From NCBI RefSeq assembly GCF_014842025.1, contig NZ_JACYUY010000036.1, positions 1-57,806 on the forward strand: a stretch of DNA of 57,806 bases. Reading direction: 5' to 3'. Under the pieces are notes generated by a model, which was not told the DNA's origin, made no database searches, and was given only the letters and a program-made list of their open reading frames with translations. The stretch comes from Massilia sp. CFBP 13721. GTDB taxonomy: Bacteria > Pseudomonadota > Gammaproteobacteria > Burkholderiales > Burkholderiaceae_D. The position numbers and the translations under genes are program-made. The number at the start of each line of letters is the position of its first letter. The stretch's first letter is position 1. This document shows, piece by piece, positions 17,154 through 29,935 of the stretch.

Positions 17154-17764
17154 GCCAGGCCGAGGTCACCGTTCCCACGCACGACGTCGACGTCGCCCGC
17201 CTACCGACCTACGTGTATGGCGCGCGCAGCATGATGTGGTGGGGCACGATGGGACTGATGCTGATCGAAGGCACGGTGTTCGCCATCACCGTGGTCGTCT
17301 ACTTCTACCTGCGCAGCCATTCCCCCACCTGGCCGGTCAGCCCCGCGCCCGACCTGTTCTGGGGCGGCCTGAATACGCTGATCATGCTGGCCAGCCTGGT
17401 GCCGAACCAGCTTGCCAAACGCGCCGCCGAGCGCGAACGCAGGCAGCACGCGCGCTGGTGGCTGCTCGCCTGCCTCGCCTTTGCGCTCGCTTTTCTCGTC
17501 GTGCGCGTGTTCGAGTTCGGTGCATTGAACACGCGCTGGGACAGCAACGCCTACGGTTCCGTCGTCTGGATGTTGCTGGCGCTGCATACCACCCACCTGG
17601 TCACCGACACCATCGACACGGCGGTGCTGGCCGCGCTGATGTTCAGCGGGCCGCTCGAGGGTAAACGCTTCGTCGACGTCAGCGAGAACGCGATGTACTG
17701 GTATTTTGTCGTCGGCAGCTGGCTGCCGATCTATGCCGTCATCTACTGGGGCGCGCGCCTGTAG
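17150..17764 (+). CDS. Cytochrome c oxidase subunit III-like protein
   Basis: This 204-residue membrane protein has about five helices. MLIEGTVFAITVVVYFYLRS and VWMLLALHTTHLVTDTIDTA match the core of heme-copper oxidase subunit III. The N-terminus is soluble and lacks the first two helices of the seven-helix form, as in caa3-type operons. It starts inside the ctaD stop (ATGA). It is expected to stabilise subunit I. Specific residues for phospholipid binding were not checked. Confidence 0.85.
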   Translation: MSQAEVTVPTHDVDVARLPTYVYGARSMMWWGTMGLMLIEGTVFAITVVVYFYLRSHSPTWPVSPAPDLFWGGLNTLIMLASLVPNQLAKRAAERERRQHARWWLLACLAFALAFLVVRVFEFGALNTRWDSNAYGSVVWMLLALHTTHLVTDTIDTAVLAALMFSGPLEGKRFVDVSENAMYWYFVVGSWLPIYAVIYWGARL

Positions 17765-17775
17765 GCGCGGCGTGA

Positions 17776-18111
17776 ATGATCATGCCGAACTGGCCCGCCT
17801 TGCTGCTTGCCCCCGCGATCGCCCTCGCCAATGCGGGCATCGCCTATGCGCTGGTCGCGCCCAGCTGCGCGCGCCAGGACGTGAGCACGCTCCACACGCT
17901 GACAATCATCAGCCTGCTGGCCTGCCTGCTCGTCACCGCGGGCGCGGCGCTGAACTGGCAGCGCGAACGGGCACTGGCCACCCCAAGCGAGACGCCGCGG
18001 CAGTCGCGCCGGCGTTTCCTGAGCCAGGTGGCGACGCTGTGCGGGCTGCTGTCGACGCTGGTGGTCTTGGCCGAATGGCTGCCGATCTGGATGGTGTCGC
18101 CATGCACTTGA
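17776..18111 (+). CDS. Small membrane protein in the caa3 operon, unknown
   Basis: This 111-residue protein has three predicted hydrophobic segments (about 5-28, 42-60 and 86-107) and a basic cytoplasmic loop (PRQSRRRF). It lies 11 bp after the subunit III gene and overlaps the CtaG-like gene by 10 bp, so it is part of the oxidase operon. I do not recognise its family. Position and topology suggest an oxidase accessory or small subunit, but that is inference. Confidence 0.7.
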   Translation: MIMPNWPALLLAPAIALANAGIAYALVAPSCARQDVSTLHTLTIISLLACLLVTAGAALNWQRERALATPSETPRQSRRRFLSQVATLCGLLSTLVVLAEWLPIWMVSPCT

Positions 18112-19013
18112 TTGGTTTCGTGCTGTTGCTGCTGGCCGGCGCCGCCCGTGCGCACGACGTCGCCGCGCCGGTGCCGCCACCGCTCGGCTGGACCTTCGAA
18201 CCCTGGGTCGTTCTTTGCCTCGGGCTCAGTGCGCTGCTGTATGGCCTCGGCCTGGCGCGCCTGTGGAAAAAATCCGGGGAAGGGCGCGCGCGGCTGCGCC
18301 TGCAGGCATGGTCGTTTGGCGCCGGCTGGCTGGCGCTGGCGGCGGCGCTGGTTTCGCCGATCGACGCGATGGGCACCCTGCTGTTCTCGGCCCACATGTT
18401 GCAGCACGAAGCGATGATGATCGTGGCCGCGCCGCTGCTGGTGCTGGGGCGTCCGTTCGCGCTGTGGATGTGGGGCTTGCCGCCGCGCTGGCGGCGCCCG
18501 GTTGGCGCGGCCGTGCGCGTACGCGCGGTGCACGCCGCCTGGACCCTGCTGACCTGGCCGCTGTTCGCCTGGCTGCTGCACGCGGCGGTGCTGTGGCTGT
18601 GGCACGCGCCGCTGTTCTTCGAGGCGGCGCTGCACAGCAACGCCATCCACACGCTGCAGCACGTCAGCTTCCTCGGCTCGGCGCTGCTGTTTTGGTGGGC
18701 GGTGCTGGGCATTGGTACTTTCCGCCCGCAGCGTGGCCTGTCGATGCTGTACATCTTCACGACCATGGCGCATACCGGCGCGCTCGGTGCGCTGCTGACC
18801 TGGTCGGGCATCGTCTGGTACCCGAGCTACATCGGCGCCGGCGAGGCCTTCGGCATGGATGCGCTCGAAGACCAGCAGCTCGGCGGCCTGATCATGTGGG
18901 TGCCGGGCGGGCTCGCTTACCTGATTGCCGGACTGGCGCTGGTGGCGAAGTGGCTGGGGCATACGCCGGCGGCGGGGCCGGACGCGGCGTCTGGACCTGG
19001 CCGTATCGTTTGA
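18102..19013 (+). CDS. ctaG: Cytochrome c oxidase assembly protein, CtaG (caa3) family
   Basis: This 303-residue protein has a signal-like N-terminus, about seven membrane helices and many membrane-associated His and Met residues, including LLFSAHMLQHEAMMIVAAPL and LHSNAIHTLQHVSFLGSALL. This is the Caa3_CtaG family, distinct from Cox11, and is thought to help copper insertion into caa3-type oxidases. The start ATG at 18102 overlaps the preceding gene by 10 bp and gives the expected length. It closes the operon ctaC-ctaD-subunit III-111 aa-ctaG. Confidence 0.87.
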   Translation: MHLIGFVLLLLAGAARAHDVAAPVPPPLGWTFEPWVVLCLGLSALLYGLGLARLWKKSGEGRARLRLQAWSFGAGWLALAAALVSPIDAMGTLLFSAHMLQHEAMMIVAAPLLVLGRPFALWMWGLPPRWRRPVGAAVRVRAVHAAWTLLTWPLFAWLLHAAVLWLWHAPLFFEAALHSNAIHTLQHVSFLGSALLFWWAVLGIGTFRPQRGLSMLYIFTTMAHTGALGALLTWSGIVWYPSYIGAGEAFGMDALEDQQLGGLIMWVPGGLAYLIAGLALVAKWLGHTPAAGPDAASGPGRIV

Positions 19014-19099
19014 TCTCGCCACGCACAATCAATCGTGTGCCAGCCCAGAAACGCCCGCGAATCGACTAGACTGGAAGTTAACCTTCCGGACTCACGACC

Positions 19100-23260
<4,161 letters not shown>

Positions 23261-23344
23261 TGGTCCAGACCTGGCCCGTGCTCATGCGTACGCCGGGAAC
23301 CAGACGATTTTCATATAATCAGGCATGAAAATCCGGGAGGCAGC

Positions 23345-24364
23345 ATGGACGCGCTTTTGAAAACCGGCCGACGCAACATCGTCGTGATCGGGGCATCTGC
23401 CGGGGGCGTGGACACGCTGCGGGCCTTGTTCGCGGCGCTGCCTGCCGACGCCTCCGTGAGTTATTTCGTGGTGCTGCACCTGTCGGCCCAATACGACAGC
23501 CAGCTCGACCGCATTCTGCAGGCGGCGACATCGATGTCCGTGACCTTCGCCGCCGACGGCCAGTGCATCATGCCCGATACGGTGTACGTGGCGGGGCCGG
23601 ACCGCCACCTGATGGTCGAGCGCGAGCGTATCCGCGTCACCCGCGGCCCCAAGGAATCACGCGCACGGCCGGCGATCGACGTGCTGTTTCGCTCGGCCGC
23701 GTTGACCTTCGGTCCGCGTGTGGTGGGCGTGGTGCTGTCCGGCAGCCTGGACGACGGCACCGCCGGGCTGTGGCAGGTCAAGGACCGCAAGGGCCTGGCC
23801 TTTGTCCAGGATCCCGAGGAGGCCGCGTACCGTTCGATGCCCGATAGCGCAATCGAACATGTCGATGTAGATTATGTCGGAACGATCGCGGGCCTGGCCG
23901 CGCGGATCGCGCTGGCAGTCGTTGAGGAGCTGCCCTGCCTTCCCGCCGAGCCGCCCCGGCCTGGACTGAAGCTGGAGAATGCGATTGCCCTCGGGGAGAG
24001 CGACATGCATGCCAACGTGATGGACCTGGGAAAAGCATCGAAGTACAGCTGCCCCGAATGTGGCGGCGTGCTGGCGCAGATCGAGGAAGGGCGGGTCATC
24101 CGCTTCCGCTGCCATACCGGCCATGCCTATTCGTTCCAGACGCTTCTTGCCGAAGTGAACGTTGCTGTCGACGGCAGCCTGTGGGCGACGATCCGCGCCA
24201 TCGAGGAACGGATCCTCATCCTGCAGCACATGGCCACCCTGGCCCTGGAGGCGGGCCAGCACGAGGAGGCGGCGCGGCTGCAGGTGAAAGCCGAGCTGGC
24301 CGAAGCGAAGTGCAAGCCGCTGCGCGAACTGGTGCTCGACACGGAATTCTTTGCAGCGGATTGA
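23345..24364 (+). CDS. CheB-like methylesterase with C-terminal zinc ribbon
   Basis: This 339-residue protein is a stand-alone CheB catalytic domain without an N-terminal receiver. The triad is visible: Ser18 in GASAGG, His45 in VVLHLSAQ and Asp in GSLDDGTAG. A C-terminal segment, CPECGG near residue 236 and FRCHTGHAYSF near 256, is Cys/His-rich and likely binds zinc. It is followed by a helical region (EERILILQHMATLALEAGQH). RBS GGGAGG precedes the ATG. It follows the hybrid kinase by 84 bp and converges with a paralogue after 17 bp. The substrate is unknown because no chemoreceptor is encoded here; activity on the hybrid or on distant receptors is possible. Confidence 0.85.
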   Translation: MDALLKTGRRNIVVIGASAGGVDTLRALFAALPADASVSYFVVLHLSAQYDSQLDRILQAATSMSVTFAADGQCIMPDTVYVAGPDRHLMVERERIRVTRGPKESRARPAIDVLFRSAALTFGPRVVGVVLSGSLDDGTAGLWQVKDRKGLAFVQDPEEAAYRSMPDSAIEHVDVDYVGTIAGLAARIALAVVEELPCLPAEPPRPGLKLENAIALGESDMHANVMDLGKASKYSCPECGGVLAQIEEGRVIRFRCHTGHAYSFQTLLAEVNVAVDGSLWATIRAIEERILILQHMATLALEAGQHEEAARLQVKAELAEAKCKPLRELVLDTEFFAAD

Positions 24365-24381
24365 CAGGCCCGGCAGCCTGC

Positions 24382-25410
24382 TCAAGGAGGTTCGGGTTTG
24401 ACGAGCACCGCCGCGGTGGCGATCAGGTCGCGCAAGGACTGCGAATGGGTCCTGGCCTGCGCCGCCTTGGCCTGGTAATCGGCGGCGGACGCGTGCTGGC
24501 CCGCCTCGAGCGCCTTCTCGCGCATTTTTTCGAATAGCCGCTCCTGCTCGTGGAGTGCGCGGATCGCTCCCCACAGCGCATCTTCGACGGCGCTGGTTTG
24601 CAGTGATTCCAGCACGCTGGCCGTAAACGCATGGCCGGTATGGCAGCGGTAGCGAACCAGGCCGCCGATATCCATCTCCCACAATGCGCCATTGCATTCG
24701 GGGCAAGTCAATGCCGACTTCTTGCCAAGTTGCTCCAGGTCGTCCATATCGCTGTCCCTGCCAATGAGCCGGTTTTCGATATCGATCCAGTCCAGGGCGC
24801 CGGCCGTGGTATTGACTCCCTCTGCGCCGTCTTCCTGCGTGCCGGCAGTGACCAGTTCGACCAATGCCCGCGCGATCGCGCCGGTACAGAGCGCGCGGTC
24901 GACATCGACGTGTCTGAGCGCGCTGACGGGCATGTCCGGCGCCTCGGCGTCGGCCGGGTCCTGCACGATGGCGATCCCGCCGCGCGCCTTGACTGCCTGC
25001 AAACCGACGGTGCCGTCGTCCAGGTAGCCGGTCAGGATAACGCCGATCGTGTCGCTGCCATATGCGGCAGCCGCGGAACGAAACAGCGGATCGATCGCCG
25101 GCCGGCAATGGTTTTCCTTCGGACCGTGCACCAGGCGGGCATAGCTGCGCGCGCCGTCGCTGACGACGGTCAGGTGTTCGTCGGACGGCGCCAGCAGCAC
25201 CCGTCCCGGCACGATCGGCTCGCCGTCGATGGCATGCCGTACCTGCAGCGTCGAACTGCGGCCCAGGATCTCGGGCAGCACGCTGCTGTGCGAGCCGATG
25301 TGAGTGACGATCAATATTGCTGCGGGAAAGTCCTCCGGCAAGTCTGCCAGGATGACCTTCAGCGCGTTGAGGGCGCCAAACGATCCGCCGATCACGACGA
25401 TCTTGGGCAT
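24382..25410 (-). CDS. CheB-like methylesterase with C-terminal zinc ribbon, paralogue
   Basis: This 342-residue protein has the same build as the convergent gene at 23345-24364: Ser10 in GGSFGALNAL, His37 in VTHIGSHSS, Asp in GYLDDGTVG, then CPECNG and YRCHTGHAFTA and a helical tail rich in Glu and Ala. The serine loop is GGSFGA rather than GASAGG. It lacks a receiver domain, so its activity is not controlled as in classical CheB. Sequence divergence between the two copies is large, so this is an old duplication or separate acquisition. Confidence 0.83.
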   Translation of the reverse strand: MPKIVVIGGSFGALNALKVILADLPEDFPAAILIVTHIGSHSSVLPEILGRSSTLQVRHAIDGEPIVPGRVLLAPSDEHLTVVSDGARSYARLVHGPKENHCRPAIDPLFRSAAAAYGSDTIGVILTGYLDDGTVGLQAVKARGGIAIVQDPADAEAPDMPVSALRHVDVDRALCTGAIARALVELVTAGTQEDGAEGVNTTAGALDWIDIENRLIGRDSDMDDLEQLGKKSALTCPECNGALWEMDIGGLVRYRCHTGHAFTASVLESLQTSAVEDALWGAIRALHEQERLFEKMREKALEAGQHASAADYQAKAAQARTHSQSLRDLIATAAVLVKPEPP

Positions 25411-25504
25411 GGGAGACTCACGAGGGGGACGATACCCTCAAGCTAGCGCGAAACGGTAAAGCGTGGCGCGGGGGATGCCAGTGTGGCGAACGCGGGTGGC
25501 GGCC

Positions 25505-26116
<612 letters not shown>

Positions 26117-26137
26117 CTCTGGACTCCGTTCTCACAT

Positions 26138-26437
26138 TCAATTGCCGCGTGCCGTCCGGACTCGCAGTTCCACAACCCAAGGGTTAGCCGTATCGAAAAG
26201 GCAGCTTATGACGGGCCAGCCCGGTGCAGTCTCAATCAGGTGCACCAGCGCCCACGCAAGGCCAAAACAATCGTCGGCCCCCATCACCTGAACGAGCACC
26301 GCCGCTTCTTCATCAGTAACTGGTCGAGTTACCTGTCGGTATAACCTCTCGTACTCTTGCAGGTCATCTGCTGAGGCATCCTCTTCTAATGGCAGCTTTC
26401 CCAGGGCTACAAGTCTCTGCACCGCTTCACGTACCAT
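26138..26437 (-). CDS. Orphan immunity-like protein
   Basis: This 99-residue acidic, soluble protein contains PVTDEEAAVLVQVMGADDCF followed by GLAWALVHLIETAPGWPV. The pattern resembles small proteins I associate with polymorphic-toxin immunity loci; that assignment is from memory and context only. The ATG at 26437 has GGAAGG about 8 bp upstream. It sits between the truncated TMEM175 copy B and the full copy A, on the same strand, and reads directly into copy A. No intact toxin precedes it. Confidence 0.5.
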   Translation of the reverse strand: MVREAVQRLVALGKLPLEEDASADDLQEYERLYRQVTRPVTDEEAAVLVQVMGADDCFGLAWALVHLIETAPGWPVISCLFDTANPWVVELRVRTARGN

Positions 26438-26485
26438 CTGCGTTCCTTCCCTCGCAAGTGGATGGGTAACATCTATACTGGAGCT

Positions 26486-26660
26486 TGTTCCAGTAGATAC
26501 CAGCATAGATAAAGCTGAGCACATAGCCCATGAAGACGGGCCATGACGGCAGCAAGGCATGGAAGTCCGCGGTGTGCGGGACTTTTAGTTCCAGCACCAA
26601 GATCGTGATGATGAGGGCGATGACGCCGTCGCTGAAGGCTTCGAGGCGGTTCTTGCCCAT
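26486..26660 (-). pseudogene. TMEM175 5' fragment, copy B
   Basis: The first 58 codons are nearly identical to copy A (MGKNRLEAFSDGVIALIITI to GIYWN). Homology stops abruptly after TACTGGAACAA and runs into AGCTCCAGTATAGATG, which belongs to the leader of the immunity-like gene at 26437. The same junction and flank recur in copy C. The frame continues only 19 codons past the breakpoint. It could at most encode two helices and is not expected to form a channel. Confidence 0.85.
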
Positions 26661-26812
26661 GGGTGATCCAGTTACATTTAGTTTTTAGATAACAACACTA
26701 TCGAAGGGTGGACTTCGACGTGGTAAATGCTTTTCTGGATCTTTTTACCTCTATCACCAGATATTGGGTGGCTTAGCGGCCTGAACCTAAAATAAGTTTC
26801 CAGAGGACCATT

Positions 26813-27018
26813 ATGAAACCCAAAGAACTACACACTACTCACGACATTATCGTTATTGAGTACACAATTACTGCGCTACCCGGCGGTACCGCCCTTTACC
26901 GCTTTCGCCCAGCGACTACGGGGACGTGGTACGAGTCGAAGCTAATGCGCTACCTGTTGTCAAAGAAGGAGAACGGTATAACATCGGCTTCACTGTGACG
27001 AGCGATGGCAAAAGATAA
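26813..27018 (+). pseudogene. Small gene split by a likely -1 frameshift
   Basis: An ATG with AGAGG 8 bp upstream opens MKPKELHTTHDIIVIEYTIT and TALPGGTALYRFRP. The frame then degenerates, while a second frame continues as SDYGDVVRVEANALPVVKEG and ends at TAA 27016-27018. One extra C in the CCC at 26908-26910 joins them into a 68-residue protein. I do not recognise it. It is AT-richer than core genes and on the strand opposite to the TMEM175 fragments. It lies 41 bp before a second split gene and may form a pair with it. Confidence 0.5.
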
Positions 27019-27059
27019 TTGAACGCTCTGCTTTATCCCCTTTAGGCCTTGTTAATCCG

Positions 27060-27451
27060 ATGTTCAGCTACATAGCGGCTCAAGAAATTGCAAAAAGCAA
27101 TATGAGGGGGAGCGCGAGAAAAATGATCGCCGCGTCTCATACAGCGCTACCGATAACTACTACTGGGGGAAAAAGTATGCTTGGCGGATGTTCGGCGCCT
27201 GCATCGCCAAGGAGGCGTTCTTCGCTTATCTGGAAGAGATTGGCCACCCGGCTGTGCCATGCATTACTATAGACCCCGACTACCCCTCATCGAACTCCGA
27301 ATCGATCGCATACGCTGAGACTGGACTTGAGGACGCGATTAAGAAGCTGATTACTTCCGCTACTAAGGCAGGTGGTACGTATTACAAGTCGCTACTGTAC
27401 AGCCGCAAGTTTACAATTAAGGGTATTAATTCTATTGCTCACAAGAAATGA
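27060..27451 (+). pseudogene. Split gene of unknown family, likely -1 frameshift
   Basis: ATG at 27060 opens MFSYIAAQEIAK. The reading then continues in another frame as KQYEGEREKNDRRVSYSATD and MFGACIAKEAFFAYLEEIGH to a stop at 27449-27451. One extra A in the A5 run at 27092-27096 would give about 130 residues. The C-terminal half is also open by itself from an ATG at 27188 (87 residues). It is a charged, soluble protein without a family I know. The location inside the toxin/immunity island suggests an accessory cargo gene. Confidence 0.5.
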
Positions 27452-27554
27452 TAAAAGTTACAAGAGAGCTACTTTGTAAGTAGTCCTTTACTGCTAACCT
27501 CAACAGAATTAAGGTGTTGGAATTAATAATTGTAGGTGACATCCATACTGGAGC

Positions 27555-27642
27555 TTGTTCTAGTAGATCCCGACATAGATAAAGCTAAGAACGTAGCCCA
27601 TGAAGACGGGCCAGAGCGGCAGTAGCGCCCGAAAATCGCTAC
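27555..27642 (-). pseudogene. TMEM175 internal fragment, copy C
   Basis: This piece matches copy A codons for DFHALLPLWPVFMSYVLSFI to GIYWN. It has a TAG stop in place of the Trp codon and then the same AGCTCCAGTATGGATG flank as copy B. Its upstream side is fused in frame to an IS3-type OrfA remnant. The shared right-hand junction shows that B and C descend from the same truncated copy. Confidence 0.8.
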
Positions 27643-27766
27643 CGTGCGTCAGCGCCTCGTCGACGATCTCGACCTTCAGAGGTTCTTGGGCGTGCATCTT
27701 CTTCAGGCGCCGATTCTCGTCTTCCAGCTCCTTCATGCGTGCCATAAGCGACGCGTCCATGCTCAC
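27643..27766 (-). mobile_element. IS3-family OrfA remnant
   Basis: The open frame begins MSMDASLMARMKELEDENRR, then LKKMHAQEPLKVEIVDEAL. This is the leucine-zipper C-terminal half of IS3-family OrfA proteins. The helix-turn-helix part and OrfB are missing. The fragment fuses directly into TMEM175 copy C. It probably marks an old insertion followed by deletion. Confidence 0.6.
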
Positions 27767-27854
27767 TCAAGGTGACACCAGACGGGACGGTAAGCACGCT
27801 AGCGGGCGGCGACCCGGGCGTGTTCGTGGCGCCGCCCGACGGCATTGGCATTCT

Positions 27855-28564
27855 TCAATCTGGACTGTTGAGTTGAATATACCCAGCAATGCTATCAAGA
27901 AATGTTTCATCATGGTCTATGATATTTTGAAGCTGAGCTGCGCTCATCACTGACCTCGTTTCGCCAACCGCGTAGGTATGGCCTAGAATATGAGCTTCGT
28001 CTTGAATGGACCCTGGCTGATGTATTGACTGCGGAGTTGCTGGCTCCCACTGCAATGCCAAGTTCGGAAATGTCTCGTAAACCGTATTATTTGCTTCGAC
28101 GACAAACCAAGCGTGGTCAGGGGTTACATGTCCATTATCGGCAACACCTTGAAAAGCACCATAGACTCTGATTGGAATGGTTACTCCATCGACGATCGCC
28201 GCCGATAGGGCGTTTCTTGTCGAATAATTTCCAACAGTTGAGCCATGCGATTGCTTGCGCGACTTAGCTGTGGTGCCATATTGCTGTGCTGCCCTTGAAA
28301 TACCTCTGCACCGAAATCCTCGAAGGCGGAGGCGACAGCTCGAACCTGGTCGTGATCACGTATCCCGGCGAAGCCGAAAACCCAACAGGCAGCTCTATAG
28401 AACTGGTACTTTCGCGAGCATTGCAATCGCAGCGTGTTGTTTATAACACTATCAACTGCTTTAGTACGTACTTTGGAAATAGTGCCGCCCATATTATCAG
28501 CTCCCGATGTAAGTGAAGCCGACTGACAAGCGCGCTTTGCAGGCCGGCTGATGGATTGTAGCAT
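27855..28564 (-). pseudogene. Papain-like toxin C-terminal domain remnant, frameshifted
   Basis: The upstream frame (from 28564) encodes YRAACWVFGFAGIRDHDQVR, FEDFGAEVFQGQHSNMAPQL and SNRMAQLLEIIRQE. The downstream frame encodes NALSAAIVDGVTIPIRVYGA, GHVTPDHAWFVVEANNTVYE and continues to TGA at 27855. One more A in the AAA complementary to 28213-28215 would join them near LLEIIRQE-NALSAAIVDG. The Cys in AACW, the His in DHAW and the acidic/Asn residues after it suggest a papain-fold catalytic triad, as in some polymorphic-toxin tips. No delivery domain is attached. Family and toxicity are inference; the frameshift is read from the sequence. Confidence 0.5.
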
Positions 28565-28961
28565 TTAGATACTAAGAGTTAAATTATTTTTGGAAACTAT
28601 CAATTGTGGCAACTCCTCCCCAGCTCTGCACTCAGGAGTTGTCACTAAGTACGTGATGGCGCGATTGGCGGCTATGCGCGCGATGAACGTGACCATGCCT
28701 TGCCTCGACGCCTTCCGTTTCAGGCGTCCGACGCTCGCTCTTCTGGCCTAAGATCTGCTGCTGAAACTACGTTACCTGGCGGCGCAGGCGGGTAATTTTG
28801 AACTCCTTTGCATCGAGCAAAGCGCTCATCTCCGGTGCCGCCAATCTTGCCGTCGGACTGGCGATTTCAGAGCGGTACTTTGGTCATAATGCATGTCAAA
28901 ATTATAAACTTGTCGCAGGATAAACAGGTTCATTTTGGCTGTCGCCGACAGATTTTTCGTA
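28565..28961. other. Mixed remnant region without a supported gene
   Basis: I find no intact gene. A plus-strand frame ending near 28922 reads SGAANLAVGLAISERYFGHN, which looks like the end of a protein but has no start or family. CAACTCCT at 28610-28617 and AGGAGTTG at 28634-28641 form an 8-bp inverted repeat. Confidence 0.3.
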
Positions 28962-28999
28962 GCGCCGTCGCTGAGGGCTTCCAAGCGGTTCTTGCCCAT
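28962..28999 (-). pseudogene. TMEM175 5' end fragment, copy D
   Basis: Thirty-eight bases encode MGKNRLEALSDGA, matching the start of copy A, and then homology stops. The ATG lies 6 bp after the stop of the immunity-like gene at 29006-29704, mirroring the arrangement of the immunity-like gene and copy A near 26116-26138. Confidence 0.7.
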
Positions 29000-29005
29000 A
29001 TCTTT

Positions 29006-29704
29006 TCAACCCGAACAAAATGCAGCGCAACCGCTCCGACCGTTGACAACGCGTCCGTCCATTGGACTTTCTCTTGAGGTGCAAACACCGTAATCCAGGA
29101 AATTTGCATCGCCATCGATGGGCCTCATCCATATACAGTCCTGACACAGGCCTCGCTTCGGTTCAGCGACCGGGCATCCCCATCTTTTCGCAGTCTCTTC
29201 CGCGTGCTCGAATTCCGCCTCTTCTTCATGAGTCAGTCCTGACTGCGCACCTTTCCCGAAAAGCAGAATGCCTTTTTCGGCATTCAGGTATAGGCCTTCC
29301 CCCAAACGTACTGACCATTCGGAACCGTTTGGCAGCATCGCGGCAGTGATCAGACGTAGTCCGGTCGAGAATTCGATCGATAATTCGGGCACCTTGCCGT
29401 TGATTGCGATGCCCACCACTTTTGATCCATGAAGCGTTCGGACGCCTCGCTCGATAGCCGGTCGGCTACTTGAACTACCAAAAAGTACTGCATTCCCAGC
29501 CTCGCACCGCCAGTCCCAACCAATATGGATACAGGCTTCACCTTCCTCATGTGTCCTTCGCTGATGATTGAGTCCTTGCCTCAATTCACCAAGCTCAAGA
29601 AATATTGCCGTTCCGTACCCTTTCCAGGGAAACGATACCGGTAGTCCGATCAAGGTCTGGATTTTTTTGTTCGCCTGTTCGGTTGTGAGTTCTTCGTCGG
29701 GCAT
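29006..29704 (-). CDS. DUF3027-like protein, candidate orphan immunity gene
   Basis: This 232-residue protein begins MPDEELTTEQANKKIQTLIG. The N-terminal part (GLPVSFPWKGYGTAIFLELG; MLPNGSEWSVRLGEGLYLN) looks like a beta-rich DUF6188-type domain. The C-terminus has CQDCIWMRPIDGDANFLDYG and CTSRESPMDGRVVN, then GCAAFC, a Cys-rich DUF3027-like zinc site. I favour the ATG at 29704. A frame extension 25 codons upstream lacks a ribosome site. Family calls are from memory of the motifs. A TMEM175 start fragment follows 6 bp after the stop. An immunity role is inferred from the island context. Confidence 0.6.
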   Translation of the reverse strand: MPDEELTTEQANKKIQTLIGLPVSFPWKGYGTAIFLELGELRQGLNHQRRTHEEGEACIHIGWDWRCEAGNAVLFGSSSSRPAIERGVRTLHGSKVVGIAINGKVPELSIEFSTGLRLITAAMLPNGSEWSVRLGEGLYLNAEKGILLFGKGAQSGLTHEEEAEFEHAEETAKRWGCPVAEPKRGLCQDCIWMRPIDGDANFLDYGVCTSRESPMDGRVVNGRSGCAAFCSG

Positions 29705-29935
29705 TGTTCTTGTTAAATAAGAGTGAAAAAGCGTGAGGACTGCGTCCGAGTGTATACGGAACCTTATCAACAACATCAATGAATAAAATCTTTTGGATGA
29801 ATGACCTGGTATGACGTCCGCCGCTCTCCATTACCAAAGGAAACGTGCGGCTCGACCACAAATCACAATGCTAAGCTGGCTTTCCATGCCTGCCGCAGCG
29901 CCGGCGTTGCTCCAACAACCAGAGAAAGGACCACG

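Noticed and set aside
28255..28516. Plus-strand frames of 63 and 76 codons
   Set aside because: Opposite the papain-like remnant, whose minus-strand frames carry the motif-bearing sequence; I treat these as shadows.
28610..28641. 8-bp inverted repeat as a terminator
   Set aside because: The loop is 16 bases and there is no T run, so there is not enough support for a terminator call.
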